The notes under the pieces were generated by a model. That model saw only the letters and a list, made by a program, of their open reading frames with translations. It ran no database searches and was not told the origin of the DNA. Shown here piece by piece: positions 1 through 8,199 of a stretch of DNA of 14,838 bases. The stretch lies in the NCBI GenBank assembly GCA_964631125.1, contig CAZVYN010000091.1, forward strand, positions 1 through 14,838. Reading direction: 5' to 3'. Each line of letters starts with the position of its first letter. The stretch's first letter is position 1. A program made the translations under genes and the position numbers. The stretch is from CAZVYN01 sp964631125. GTDB lineage: Bacteria > Eisenbacteria > RBG-16-71-46 > CAIMUX01.

Positions 1-1
1 C

Positions 2-808
2 AACGGCGACGGCTTCTCTGACGTCATCGTCGGCGCGTGGCTCTACGACAACGGGAGTTCGGACGAGGGGCGAGCCTTCGTCTACTACGGCAACGACGGC
101 GACGGCCTCGACCGCAGCCCCCGACAGGCCCGCTCCGACGATTCGGCGCCCATCTCCCTCCTGGGCAACTCCGATTCCCCGTCCGCTTTCCGCCTCGAGG
201 CCCTCGGCCGCACCCCCGCCGGCCGAGGCAAGGTCCGCCTGCAATGGGAGGTCAAGCCTCTGGGCGCCCCCTTCGATGGCGCCGGGCTGGTCACCGGCCC
301 CAGCTCGGACACCGGCATCCCCACTTTCGGCGGCAGCGCCGTCCCCCTATCTGAACTCGCCAGCGGGTTGAGCGCCCAGACCCTCTACCACTGGCGGCTC
401 CGCATCGTCACCAACTCGCCCTTCTTCCCTCGTTCGCCGTGGCTCTCCATGCCAGGCAATTCGAGGACCGAGATGGATGTGCGCACGGCGCCGGGCAGCA
501 GCGATGTCGCGGACGAGGACAGGCCGACCTTCTCTCTTCGCTTCGAGCGCATCGAGTCCAACCCGGTGATCGAGTCCACGAGGCTCATCTTCGTCTCGCC
601 ATCGATCGCGCATGTGCGGTTGACCATCCACGATGTCACTGGGCGGCTCGTCGCGACGCTGCTCGCCCAGGACGTCACGGCTGGGCCGCACACCATCGAC
701 TGGAACGCTCGTGACGAGCGCGGCGGTCGTGTTCCCGTGGGCGTCTATCTGGCGCGTCTCGAGAGCGACGACGGGATCGCGGTCACCAAGCTCGTCGTTC
801 GGAAGTAG
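2..808 (+). CDS. FG-GAP / FlgD-Ig-like secreted surface protein, C-terminal part (5' partial)
   Basis: The frame is open from the left edge to a TAG stop, giving the last 268 residues; the true start lies outside the window. It opens with an FG-GAP (integrin-type beta-propeller) repeat of the form NGDGFSDVIVGAW followed by GRAFVYYG, where the Asp/Asn/Gly loop normally binds calcium. A linker then contains a conserved-looking YHWRLRI stretch followed by FPRSPW. The last ~60 residues form a FlgD-Ig-like/type-A-sorting-like domain: VRLTIHDVTGRLV, then G-H-TIDWNARDERG, then GVYLARL and a basic VVRK end. In known families this C-terminal module is an adhesion or secretion-linked domain of extracellular proteins, so a surface or secreted location is inferred. 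The stop falls at the natural end of the domain, so this gene appears intact on this side although it meets the ATPase gene tail to tail. Confidence 0.85.
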   Translation, partial: NGDGFSDVIVGAWLYDNGSSDEGRAFVYYGNDGDGLDRSPRQARSDDSAPISLLGNSDSPSAFRLEALGRTPAGRGKVRLQWEVKPLGAPFDGAGLVTGPSSDTGIPTFGGSAVPLSELASGLSAQTLYHWRLRIVTNSPFFPRSPWLSMPGNSRTEMDVRTAPGSSDVADEDRPTFSLRFERIESNPVIESTRLIFVSPSIAHVRLTIHDVTGRLVATLLAQDVTAGPHTIDWNARDERGGRVPVGVYLARLESDDGIAVTKLVVRK

Positions 809-1916
809 CAGGCTTCACGGTCGTTTCCCACTGCCACTCGGGCACTCGCATCCGCCGCCGCTCGAGTTCGATCAGTACGGCGGTCTCGAGCGCGTGCCCC
901 GTGTTGGCGCGTCCGCTGCGATCGAACACCGGGATCAGGCCGGAATCGACCGGGTAGGCCTTGCGTGGATTCACCATCCGCTGGCGCTCGGATGCGGACT
1001 CCATCCAGACCATGCGCACGAGGAAACAGTCCTCGGGATGGGCGAGCAGTTGGTGGACGGTGTCCTTCGAGATCGCAACGCCCTGGCTCTTCAGCGCCGC
1101 ATAGAACTTCTCGACGCTGAACAGCCCGGCCGCGTTCCCCAGGAGTTGCCGCACGAGCCAGCGCAGACCCGTGATGTTGCTGACCTCATGACGCTCCACG
1201 ACATCGCGCAGCATCGCCACGTCTACGTAGTCCCGAAGCAACTGGGTCCGAGTGGCGACGTCGAGCCCTTGGGCTTCCGGGAACCCGCCGACGGTCAGCC
1301 AGTCCGAGAACGCGCGCTCGATCCGAGTCCTTGACCGGCCGGTGAGAAACGCGGGATCCGCCGGGAGCTTCTGCCCTTGGTGATCGAGCGCTTCGGCGAA
1401 ACTGAAGGGATAGAGCGGCACTTCCCACGCCCGCCCTCGCAACGCTGTCGCGATCTCGCGCGACAAGAGCGCCGCCGACGATCCGGTGACGATCACGTCG
1501 ACGCCGCCGGCATCGAGCAGCCGCCGGACGAACCGTTCCCAACCCGGCACGACCTGGATCTCATCGAAGCACCAGGTGACAGGAGTCCGCCCGCGCATCG
1601 CCGGGACCCTGCGGCCGAACTCCTCGACCAGAAAGCCGAGCTGACTCGCCTCCAGTCCGGTCAGCCGCTCGTCCTCGAAGTTCAGGTACGGCAGCCGTTC
1701 TCGCGCCGCGCCGCCCGCCAGCCGCTCTCGCCGCAACTGATGCAGGAACGTCGTCTTGCCCGCCCGGCGCATGCCGACGACCGCGGTCGCCTTCCCAGGC
1801 AGACCGGTAGCGCCATCGACCCGCCGCTGTCTCGCGTCAGGCAGCGGTCCGGTGAGCGATTCCGCCAGTTTCTCGGTCAGGGCCTCCTTGAGAGGCCTCG
1901 GGATCGATGCAGCCAC
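783..1916 (-). CDS. AAA_14/DUF4143-type ATP-binding protein, C-terminally truncated
   Basis: 377-aa P-loop ATPase. Walker A is GMRRAGKTT (residues 48-56), Walker B is CFDEIQ (116-121), the sensor-like TGSS follows at 144-147, and the family signature LYPFSF (168-173) precedes GGFPE (210-214) and RDY (228-230). The DUF4143-like region has YPVDSGL (321-327) and ALETAVLIELERR (342-354). In intact members the ALE.AV..EL.RR segment is followed by a PD-(D/E)XK-like strand containing an EVDF-type motif. Here the chain goes straight into about 20 unrelated residues and stops, and the last 26 nt are antisense to the surface-protein gene. The C-terminal nuclease-like part therefore seems lost. The start is GTG, with GAAGGAG about 11 nt upstream, and the gene lies 67 nt after the helicase stop, possibly co-transcribed. 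Role unknown; this family is common in accessory regions. Confidence 0.8.
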   Translation of the reverse strand: MAASIPRPLKEALTEKLAESLTGPLPDARQRRVDGATGLPGKATAVVGMRRAGKTTFLHQLRRERLAGGAARERLPYLNFEDERLTGLEASQLGFLVEEFGRRVPAMRGRTPVTWCFDEIQVVPGWERFVRRLLDAGGVDVIVTGSSAALLSREIATALRGRAWEVPLYPFSFAEALDHQGQKLPADPAFLTGRSRTRIERAFSDWLTVGGFPEAQGLDVATRTQLLRDYVDVAMLRDVVERHEVSNITGLRWLVRQLLGNAAGLFSVEKFYAALKSQGVAISKDTVHQLLAHPEDCFLVRMVWMESASERQRMVNPRKAYPVDSGLIPVFDRSGRANTGHALETAVLIELERRRMRVPEWQWETTVKPATSERRAW

Positions 1917-1929
1917 GCTCGACAGTTCT

Positions 1930-1942
1930 CCTTCGTAGAAGG
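1930..1942 (-). promoter_or_regulatory. Small hairpin holding the ATPase ribosome binding site
   Basis: On the minus strand CCTTC-TAC-GAAGG forms perfect 5-bp arms around a 3-nt loop. The second arm is the first part of the GAAGGAG Shine-Dalgarno sequence of the ATPase gene. Pairing would partly mask the ribosome binding site. The stem is short, so control by this structure is only a possibility. Confidence 0.25.
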
Positions 1943-1983
1943 CGAATTGCGGGGGCTGGGCTCAGCGCAGGTTGACGCTCAGG

Positions 1984-4900
1984 TCAGCCGCGCCGCACCC
2001 CTTGCGCCACGTTACGCAGCCTCTCCCGGATCCGGCTGCCGAGCCGTTCGAACGGGAGCTCGGCGAAGATGTCACGGATGAGTTCGTCGTCCGTGCGCAG
2101 CAGACCGTCGGATGCGATCCACTCCGCGATCTGCCGAAGGTCTCGATCGCTGTACTGCTCGATGTTCTCGCGGACAGGCACGAGCGGTTTGGGCGCGCGC
2201 TGCCGCTCAGTCGGCTGCCCGGCGGCTCGGGGGGTCGCCGTCGCTGGCGCTGGCGCGTCGACCGTCTGCGCATGCGCCTCATCCGCATCCGACAGATCCG
2301 CCCGACGCACTGCATCTTCATAGGCGAAAACGGCGCGCTCGATCTCCTGCTCGCGGCTGTAGAACCAGTCCGTCGACCAGATCCGGTGGAAGCGCCAGCC
2401 GTGTCGCTGCAGGTTCGCCTGACGCAGCCTGTCTCGATCTCGGGCGGTGGCGCCCGAGTGATAGGAAGCCCCGTCGCATTCGATGGCGAGCACCGGTCGA
2501 CCCTTTTTCTCCGGGTGCATGGCGACGAGATCGATGCGGTACCGAGAGGCGCCGAACTGCGAGCGAATCGTCATGCCGCGAGCCTGCAGCGCGTCCCGGA
2601 TGTCGGCTTCGAACGCATTGAGTTCGACCTGGCCGGCGTCTTCCACCACGGGCAACCGCGCACCGCCGGTCGCGGCGTACTCGAGATAAGCCTCGAGGAG
2701 TTCGACCCCACGGCCGGTGGATCGACTCAGATCGACGTCCTGATGGGAGAACGAACTGATGACGCACATCCGCCGTTTCGCCCGCGTGACGGCGACGTTG
2801 AGTCGGCGATAGCCGGCGTCCTGCGTGAGTGGGCCGAAGCGGTGGGGAAGGTCGCCGTTCGCGGATTTGCCATAGCCGATCGTCAGGATGATGGCGTCGC
2901 GTTCGTCCCCCTGCACGGTCTCGAGATTCTTGACGAAGAAGCGTTCCTCGCGATCCAGCGAGAAGAAGTCCGAGAGGTCGGGTCGAGATTCGAGGGCCAG
3001 GTCCAACGCCGCCTGCACGCGGTTCGCGTGCTTGATGCCCATCGTGATCACACCGAGCGATTCGTCAGGTCGTGTCTCGGCCTGCAGCAGGACCTGGCGG
3101 ACGACTTCGTCCACCTCGCGCGATGCGCTCTCTTCCTGTCCACCCAATGAGGGATCATGCGCGACGAGGCAATGCCGGATCGCTTCCTGGCCGCGCGCGC
3201 TCGGGAAGGTGATCAGACGGCTCGAGTAGATGTGCGTGTTGCTGAACGTGATGAGCCGCTCGTCCTCGCTGCGGTAGTGCCACTCGAGCAGCCAATTCGG
3301 GAGGAAAGCCTCCAACGAGCCGAGCAGGCTCTCGAAACCGCCGATGGCGGCGTTGGCGGCGGCCAGCGCTTCGCGCGACTCGACGTCTTCATCGAGGATC
3401 TCGTCCTCACCCTCCACGACCGTCGCGAAGAACGTGGTGGGAGGGAGCTGGTGGCGATCGCCGGCCACGACCACCTGCCCCGCGCGGTAGAGCGACGGGA
3501 TCGCCTCCTCCGGAAGCACCTGGCTCGCTTCGTCGAAGATGACGAGGTCGAAGTGGCGCTTCCCGCCGTCCAGGAGCTGGCTGACCGAGAGGGGACTGGC
3601 TACCCAGCAGGGGGCGATCCGCGTGAGCACTTCTGGCGATCGGGCCAGCAACTCGCGCAGGGGAATGTGTCGCCCTTTCTTGCTCGACTCGGCTCGGACC
3701 ACATTGGTCTGCTCGAAGTTTGCGTTCATCGCAGTGATCGCGTGCTCGGCATGGAGCCTGCGCACCCGACGGGCGGCGAGGCGAATGCGTTCGCGATCCA
3801 GCCGACTGAATTCGGCGATGACCTGCTCGTGCGTCCGACCGTTGAACGAGGCGAGTCCCGGATCGGATCCGAGCGCCTGCTCCAGCGCGGAGTAGAGCCG
3901 CACGTATTCGAAGCGGTGGGCGAACTGTTCGCCGGCGACGCCGTGCTCACGGAGATCATCCAGAAAGCCGGCGAGCCCGATCGCGCTCAGGTTCGAACGG
4001 ACGGTGTAGGCGCCCGGCAGTTGGTAGGGCGTCCGCTGGTCGTCGGCCAACGCCTTCAACCGCGACGCTGTCACCGCGAGCGGGCCGCCGCCGAACGACT
4101 CACCCTCCGTCATCGCGCCGAGCGCCGTCGCCTCCCGCGTCAGGGTGACGAACGCGGCCGAGAGATCCGTTTCGGCATCTGACTGGACCGGCAGATCGGA
4201 CGTCGCGCCGAGCGCACGCCAACGGTTGAGCACGGCCTCGGACTGCAATGCTTCATTCCGTAGCGTCAAGACCGACGCTGGCTCTCTTCGGAGCTCGCGC
4301 AGGCGCCTGCGCGCAGCACGAAATGTCGGGTTGCTGACAAACGCCCACGCTGTCCTGAGGACGCCATGTGCCGCTGGCTCGAGCGCGACGGCGAGCTCCC
4401 CGGGCGGAGCCGAGAAGATCTCTGCCTTGTACTGCTCGTGGACGACGCGAACGTCACGCAGCACGGCCAAGAACGTCGCGGTCTCATCGAGTGTGCCTGG
4501 CGTCGGGACGCCGAGTTGTTGCACAACGGTTCCGAGAAGCCGCTCGAACCTTGGCCACAGCTCGGAGGCGAGCCGCTTGGCCAGATCGAGCGCCTCCTGC
4601 GCGCCTTGGCCGTCGGTGATCTTTGCGTTGTTCCACGGCGACGGGTCGGTCCCGAGCAGCAGAGTCGGATTCGCGGCGCCCCCGAGGATCGACTGTCTCA
4701 CTTCGTCCGCGCGTTTCGGCGTGAGCGCGGCCAGGGACGCGCCGCGGATGCGCAGCGTGGATCGAGCTTCCGCCGGCAGACGGAGAAGCCTGCCGATCAT
4801 CCCGTTGACGGAGAGCCCCGTCGGAAGTCGAACGACATTCACCCGACGCGCGTGCTCGTTGAGTAGCTTGCGCCGGGCCTCGAATTCCCGGTGCACCGCA

Positions 4901-6126
4901 TCGGCGCTATCCACCGGCGCCGCATGTCGGATCTGCTCCAGCGCGTGCGAGAGCCGCGCCATCACGTCCTTGCGCGACACCGACGCGCCGTGCAGATCGA
5001 GGATCAGATGGCCCAGCCCGACGTCCGGATGAGTCAGCCGCTTGATGACCGCGTCGAGCGCCGCGCGCTTCTCCGCGACGAAGAGCACCCGCCGCCCGTC
5101 AGCCACACTCTGCGCGATGAGATTCGCGATCGTCTGACTCTTGCCCGTCCCCGGCGGCCCTTGCACGACGCCGTTCTGTCCCCCGCCCGCCAACACGACG
5201 GCGCGTTGCTGCGTCGAGTCCGCCTCCAGGACGAGGTAGTCGTCGGACGGGGAGCGCTCGTCGAGCTGTGTCGGTTCGACATCGACGACCGCCGCCGCCA
5301 GTTTCTGACGCGACGCCGGGTGCCCGGCGATCGCCGCGACAATCTCGCTCGCCGCCAATTGGTCCGCGTGCTTCTTCAGATCCTCGACCATCGCCATCTT
5401 CGCGAACTGGAAGTTGGCCAAGATCACGCGCCGCTTCACCGCGAAGCCCGGCACGCCCTTCGCCGCACCCTCGAAGATCGAAAACGCCGGCTCCGGATCG
5501 ACACGCCACTGCCCCGCCTCGTCTTCCCCCGAGCACGCCCCGAGCACCGCCAGCGCGTCGATCCGAATCCCATGCTCCTGCTCCAGCACATACATCAGCA
5601 CCGGATTCACCCGAGGCTCGCCAGCGACCGCGACCCGCAAGTCATCTCCCGCCCGTCCGCGCGTCTTGAACGAGGCCGGCAGTAGCAGGACAGGCGCCTC
5701 GTACGGACGGCCGCCGTCGGAAGCGGGCCAGGTCGCCATCCCGAGTGCGAGATGAAGGGTCTCGATCCCCTTCTCTTCTCGGTTGGCCACCGCTTTGCGT
5801 TGGAGTGCGATGAACGCGTTACGCGCCTCGAGTCCCGGAGCGTGGTCGACACGGTCGGGCGTGGATCCAGCGCTCGTCGGCTCACCGGCGTTTGCGATGC
5901 GCGCGTCGGCGGTGAGCTCCCCCGCCGTCAGTTCCTCTCCCGCCAACAAACGCTCCACGGCCCGCGTCTCAGCACTCAGGTCCAGCGTCCCGACCTTGAG
6001 ATCGCGATAGAAGAGGAGAGAGTTCGCCCGCGACTGGTCGATGAGCCGGCGAGTCCAGACTTCGCGCGCGGCTTCGACGAGGCGGCGGATCGCTGGGTCC
6101 GGGGGGGCGGAGTCCGACTCAGACAT
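1984..6126 (-). CDS. DUF4011-type superfamily 1 helicase with C-terminal Vsr-like (MTES_1575-type) nuclease
   Basis: 1380-aa protein. Residues 10-60 match the DUF4011 N-terminus (WTRRLIDQSRANSLLFYRDL, 24-43). Helicase motifs follow in order: Walker A GPPGTGKS (323-330), a long insertion with helical segments, motif II FDEASQ (864-869), motif III GDRHQLPPT (889-897), a WHYRS motif (949-953), VQGDERDAII (1071-1080) and motif VI NVAVTRAKRR (1110-1119). A nuclease domain spans about 1165-1260: RIDL (1197-1200), IECDGASYH (1215-1223), ARDRDRLRQ (1228-1236) and RIWSTDWF (1248-1255). This is the layout of Vsr-like MTES_1575 nucleases, with D1199, E1216, D1218 and D1230 as likely active-site acids. 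Residues ~1320-1375 form a small C-terminal helical domain. The ATG overlaps the stop of the membrane-protein gene by 8 nt and has no strong Shine-Dalgarno, suggesting translational coupling. Helicase-nucleases of this type occur in phage-defence islands; the DNA substrate is unknown. Confidence 0.9.
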   Translation of the reverse strand: MSESDSAPPDPAIRRLVEAAREVWTRRLIDQSRANSLLFYRDLKVGTLDLSAETRAVERLLAGEELTAGELTADARIANAGEPTSAGSTPDRVDHAPGLEARNAFIALQRKAVANREEKGIETLHLALGMATWPASDGGRPYEAPVLLLPASFKTRGRAGDDLRVAVAGEPRVNPVLMYVLEQEHGIRIDALAVLGACSGEDEAGQWRVDPEPAFSIFEGAAKGVPGFAVKRRVILANFQFAKMAMVEDLKKHADQLAASEIVAAIAGHPASRQKLAAAVVDVEPTQLDERSPSDDYLVLEADSTQQRAVVLAGGGQNGVVQGPPGTGKSQTIANLIAQSVADGRRVLFVAEKRAALDAVIKRLTHPDVGLGHLILDLHGASVSRKDVMARLSHALEQIRHAAPVDSADAVHREFEARRKLLNEHARRVNVVRLPTGLSVNGMIGRLLRLPAEARSTLRIRGASLAALTPKRADEVRQSILGGAANPTLLLGTDPSPWNNAKITDGQGAQEALDLAKRLASELWPRFERLLGTVVQQLGVPTPGTLDETATFLAVLRDVRVVHEQYKAEIFSAPPGELAVALEPAAHGVLRTAWAFVSNPTFRAARRRLRELRREPASVLTLRNEALQSEAVLNRWRALGATSDLPVQSDAETDLSAAFVTLTREATALGAMTEGESFGGGPLAVTASRLKALADDQRTPYQLPGAYTVRSNLSAIGLAGFLDDLREHGVAGEQFAHRFEYVRLYSALEQALGSDPGLASFNGRTHEQVIAEFSRLDRERIRLAARRVRRLHAEHAITAMNANFEQTNVVRAESSKKGRHIPLRELLARSPEVLTRIAPCWVASPLSVSQLLDGGKRHFDLVIFDEASQVLPEEAIPSLYRAGQVVVAGDRHQLPPTTFFATVVEGEDEILDEDVESREALAAANAAIGGFESLLGSLEAFLPNWLLEWHYRSEDERLITFSNTHIYSSRLITFPSARGQEAIRHCLVAHDPSLGGQEESASREVDEVVRQVLLQAETRPDESLGVITMGIKHANRVQAALDLALESRPDLSDFFSLDREERFFVKNLETVQGDERDAIILTIGYGKSANGDLPHRFGPLTQDAGYRRLNVAVTRAKRRMCVISSFSHQDVDLSRSTGRGVELLEAYLEYAATGGARLPVVEDAGQVELNAFEADIRDALQARGMTIRSQFGASRYRIDLVAMHPEKKGRPVLAIECDGASYHSGATARDRDRLRQANLQRHGWRFHRIWSTDWFYSREQEIERAVFAYEDAVRRADLSDADEAHAQTVDAPAPATATPRAAGQPTERQRAPKPLVPVRENIEQYSDRDLRQIAEWIASDGLLRTDDELIRDIFAELPFERLGSRIRERLRNVAQGVRRG

Positions 6127-6775
6127 TGAGCGCCCAGCTCAAAGGGACGAGCGCCACCATCGCGACCGCGTCCGTGACCTTGCGGAACATCCCGATGAAT
6201 CCCGCCCCGGCCGTCAAGAACCCGAGCGCCCACACCCACGTCGCTGTCGTCCTCGATCTCCAGAGCGCCCAACTCGACAGCAGGAAGAACATGCTGAAAC
6301 TGAACTCGCCCAAGAACTCCCCGATGTAGTTCCCCAGGTAGGAATTCAGCCCGTCGAACAGGGCCGCGATCACCTGCTGCTGCTCGGTTGCTCCCGTCGT
6401 CACAGCCGTCGCCTGCAGGTCCGCCAACCGCCAATGCACCGTCGGCCACCGCATCAACCCGAGCATCATGCTGATCGCCGACAGGAGCGCGAACTGCATC
6501 GCGACCAACATCGCCCCCGCATGCGTCCGCCGCAATGCGAAGTAGGCGCCCACTCCCGCCGGGATCCACGCCAACGGCAAGAACGCATAGAACGCCCACG
6601 CCGCTCGCCCCGCATCCCCTGTCGCCAACAACCGCGGCAACACATCCGCCGCCGCCCCATCCAAGATTTCCGGATAGTCGAAGCTCGCCGCGAGATACGA
6701 AAATACGCCCATGAAAGCAACCGCCCCCACGATCAGCGCGACGCCTCCGGCTCGGATGGTGGTCCTGGGGGTCAT
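6119..6775 (-). CDS. DUF4386-like multi-pass membrane protein
   Basis: 218-aa hydrophobic protein with about six predicted membrane segments (roughly residues 9-30, 57-80, 87-107, 148-171, 176-196 and 199-216) and no catalytic motif that I recognise. Length and composition fit the DUF4386 family of small integral membrane proteins, whose function is not known. I chose ATG at 6775: the reading frame continues upstream but that part is arginine-rich and not protein-like. AAGGA lies 13 nt before this ATG; an in-frame GTG at 6784, 4 nt after AAGGA, is an alternative. Its TGA lies inside the first codons of the helicase gene (8-nt overlap ATGTCTGA), so the two are almost certainly on one mRNA. A link in function is inferred from the overlap only. 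Confidence 0.75.
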   Translation of the reverse strand: MTPRTTIRAGGVALIVGAVAFMGVFSYLAASFDYPEILDGAAADVLPRLLATGDAGRAAWAFYAFLPLAWIPAGVGAYFALRRTHAGAMLVAMQFALLSAISMMLGLMRWPTVHWRLADLQATAVTTGATEQQQVIAALFDGLNSYLGNYIGEFLGEFSFSMFFLLSSWALWRSRTTATWVWALGFLTAGAGFIGMFRKVTDAVAMVALVPLSWALNV

Positions 6776-6854
6776 CGGGGTCACGGGGTCCTTTCGATCG
6801 GGAAGAGAGTGTTCGACGTCAGCGGCCATGCTGCCGCGGTCGTCGACGCCCAAA

Positions 6855-6895
6855 CACCATGAAAAAGCGCAGCGGCGGTCCTGATTTTCATGGTG
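6855..6895. repeat. Perfect 11-bp inverted repeat upstream of the membrane-protein gene
   Basis: CACCATGAAAA (6855-6865) and TTTTCATGGTG (6885-6895) are exact reverse complements separated by 19 nt, with arm centres 30 bp apart. The site is about 80 nt upstream of the DUF4386-like start in a 244-nt gap that holds no other gene I can see. It may be an operator, an RNA hairpin in the leader, or the ends of a tiny mobile remnant. The spacing of three helical turns would suit a protein dimer or tetramer. Confidence 0.6.
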
Positions 6896-7019
6896 CTTCG
6901 AAGGACAGCCGCCACCGGAGCCTGCGCTCGCTCGCCCGTGACGTCGGGGGCGGCGTGCCGAGGAGGGGCATCGCCGGAAGGGAGGACGCGGAACTCCATC
7001 GACCCGGCTTCCGCGGCTA

Positions 7020-8063
7020 TCACGGAGGAACGTCTCTCCCCCGCTCGGGCGGCGGTGGCAGGTGCCGGACTGCCTTCTCGAAATCGCCATCCGCCGCGTC
7101 GACCTGCCGGATGCGATCAAGATTGAACTTCTCGTACTCCAGCTCGGCGAGCTGCTTGGCGAGATCGTGCGAGATCTTGCCGGCGTGCGTGAGGATCTCC
7201 CGGTCGTTGATGCCGAGGAACCCGTGGAGCTTCTCGATCCAGTCGTGCATCCGCATGGGCGAGCGACGCATGGCCTGGCCCTCCGCGAAAACGAGGTACT
7301 GCTCCACCAGGTTGTTCAGCGCCGCGAGCTCCCCTTCTTCGAGGTAGTTCTTGGCGATCGCGACGTCGTCCTTCCTCACCTTCGCGGCGCGCCAATTGGT
7401 CAGCCCCATGTTCGGCTTCGTGCTGTCGGCGCGGGTGCTCACGATCTCCGCCGCCGTCTTCCCGGTGATAGCCCAGTGCATCTTGTTCTGCACGGTCTGG
7501 AAGAACTTGATGCTCTCGGGATGCGCGGCGTCGTAGTCCAGGCTGGTCGCATAGATGTCCGTGATCTTCTGGTAGAAGCGCCGCTCGGAGGTGCGGATGT
7601 CCTGGATCCGCCGAAGCAGCTCATCGAAGTAGTCGAACGGCCGGTCCGGATTCTTCAGCCGCTCGTCGTCCAGCACGAAGCCCTTGACGATGTACTCGCG
7701 CAGTCGCTGAGTCGCCCAGATGCGGAACTGCGTGGCGACACTGGACTTGACGCGGTAGCCAACCGAGAGGATCGCGTCGAGGTTGTAGAAATCGAGCACC
7801 CGCCGCACGTCCCGTTTGCCCTCGCGGCGAACCCACAAGGATTCCTTGTGAGTTGCCCCAACCTCCAGCTCGCCTTCGTCATAGACGTTTTGGAGGTGGA
7901 GGCTGATGTTCTGTTGGGAGGTCTGGAACAGCTCCGCCATCTGCTGCTGGGTGAGCCAGACCGTCTCTCGGTCGAAGCGAACGTCGAGCTTGATGGCGCC
8001 GCTCTCCGACTTGTAGATCAGGAGTTCCCACTCGTTCGGGGCGTCGCTCATCTCCGGCTCCAT
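7020..8063 (-). CDS. RhuM-family protein
   Basis: 347 aa, the usual full length of the RhuM (virulence protein RhuM) family. The N-terminal part is a short beta region then a DNA-binding-like helix pair: WLTQQQMAELFQTSQQNISLHL (residues 36-57). Family hallmarks follow: KRDVRRVLDFYNLDAILSVGYRV (83-105), FRIWATQRLREYI (113-125), IRTSERRFYQKI (156-167), FQTVQNKMHWAITGKTAAEI (188-207) and NYLEEGELAALNNLVEQYL (239-257). The family is named for a Salmonella pathogenicity-island protein, and its biochemical role is unproven; members often lie in mobile or defence islands. The start is ATG with AGGA 5 nt upstream. An in-frame ATG four codons later is less well placed. The C-terminal tail is proline- and arginine-rich. 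It sits as a single gene between the antitoxin-like gene and the membrane-helicase pair. Confidence 0.9.
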   Translation of the reverse strand: MEPEMSDAPNEWELLIYKSESGAIKLDVRFDRETVWLTQQQMAELFQTSQQNISLHLQNVYDEGELEVGATHKESLWVRREGKRDVRRVLDFYNLDAILSVGYRVKSSVATQFRIWATQRLREYIVKGFVLDDERLKNPDRPFDYFDELLRRIQDIRTSERRFYQKITDIYATSLDYDAAHPESIKFFQTVQNKMHWAITGKTAAEIVSTRADSTKPNMGLTNWRAAKVRKDDVAIAKNYLEEGELAALNNLVEQYLVFAEGQAMRRSPMRMHDWIEKLHGFLGINDREILTHAGKISHDLAKQLAELEYEKFNLDRIRQVDAADGDFEKAVRHLPPPPERGRDVPP

Positions 8064-8081
8064 CTCGATCCTGTCGATCGA

Positions 8082-8106
8082 CGATCATTTTTGCGGCGGA
8101 TGATCG
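8082..8106. repeat. 7-bp inverted repeat upstream of the RhuM gene
   Basis: CGATCAT (8082-8088) and ATGATCG (8100-8106) are perfect complements separated by 11 nt. They lie about 20-40 nt upstream of the RhuM ATG in the 136-nt gap after the antitoxin-like gene. Position fits an operator or leader hairpin for RhuM. Arms are short, so chance is possible. Confidence 0.35.
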
Positions 8107-8199
8107 ACCGGCAAGCAACTGCGATGCCCCGATGACCCGCCCGAGAGCCGAATCTAGCGACTTGGCTCAGCGGAGCAAACTCGCGTCGCGGACCGTCAG

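Noticed and set aside
2..120. Repeated GACGGCGACGGC-like stretch as a DNA repeat
   Set aside because: It is explained by the Asp/Gly-rich calcium loops of FG-GAP coding sequence.
1972..4182. Long plus-strand open frames opposite the helicase gene
   Set aside because: They are antisense shadows caused by high GC and codon bias; composition is Arg/Asp-rich without domain motifs, while the minus strand carries all helicase motifs.
6776..7120. Upstream extension of the DUF4386-like reading frame
   Set aside because: The extra 115 residues are Arg/Ser/Pro-rich, span the inverted repeat and run into the RhuM end; they do not look like protein.
7062..8135. 357-codon plus-strand open frame opposite RhuM
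   Set aside because: Antisense of the well-supported RhuM gene; no domain pattern.
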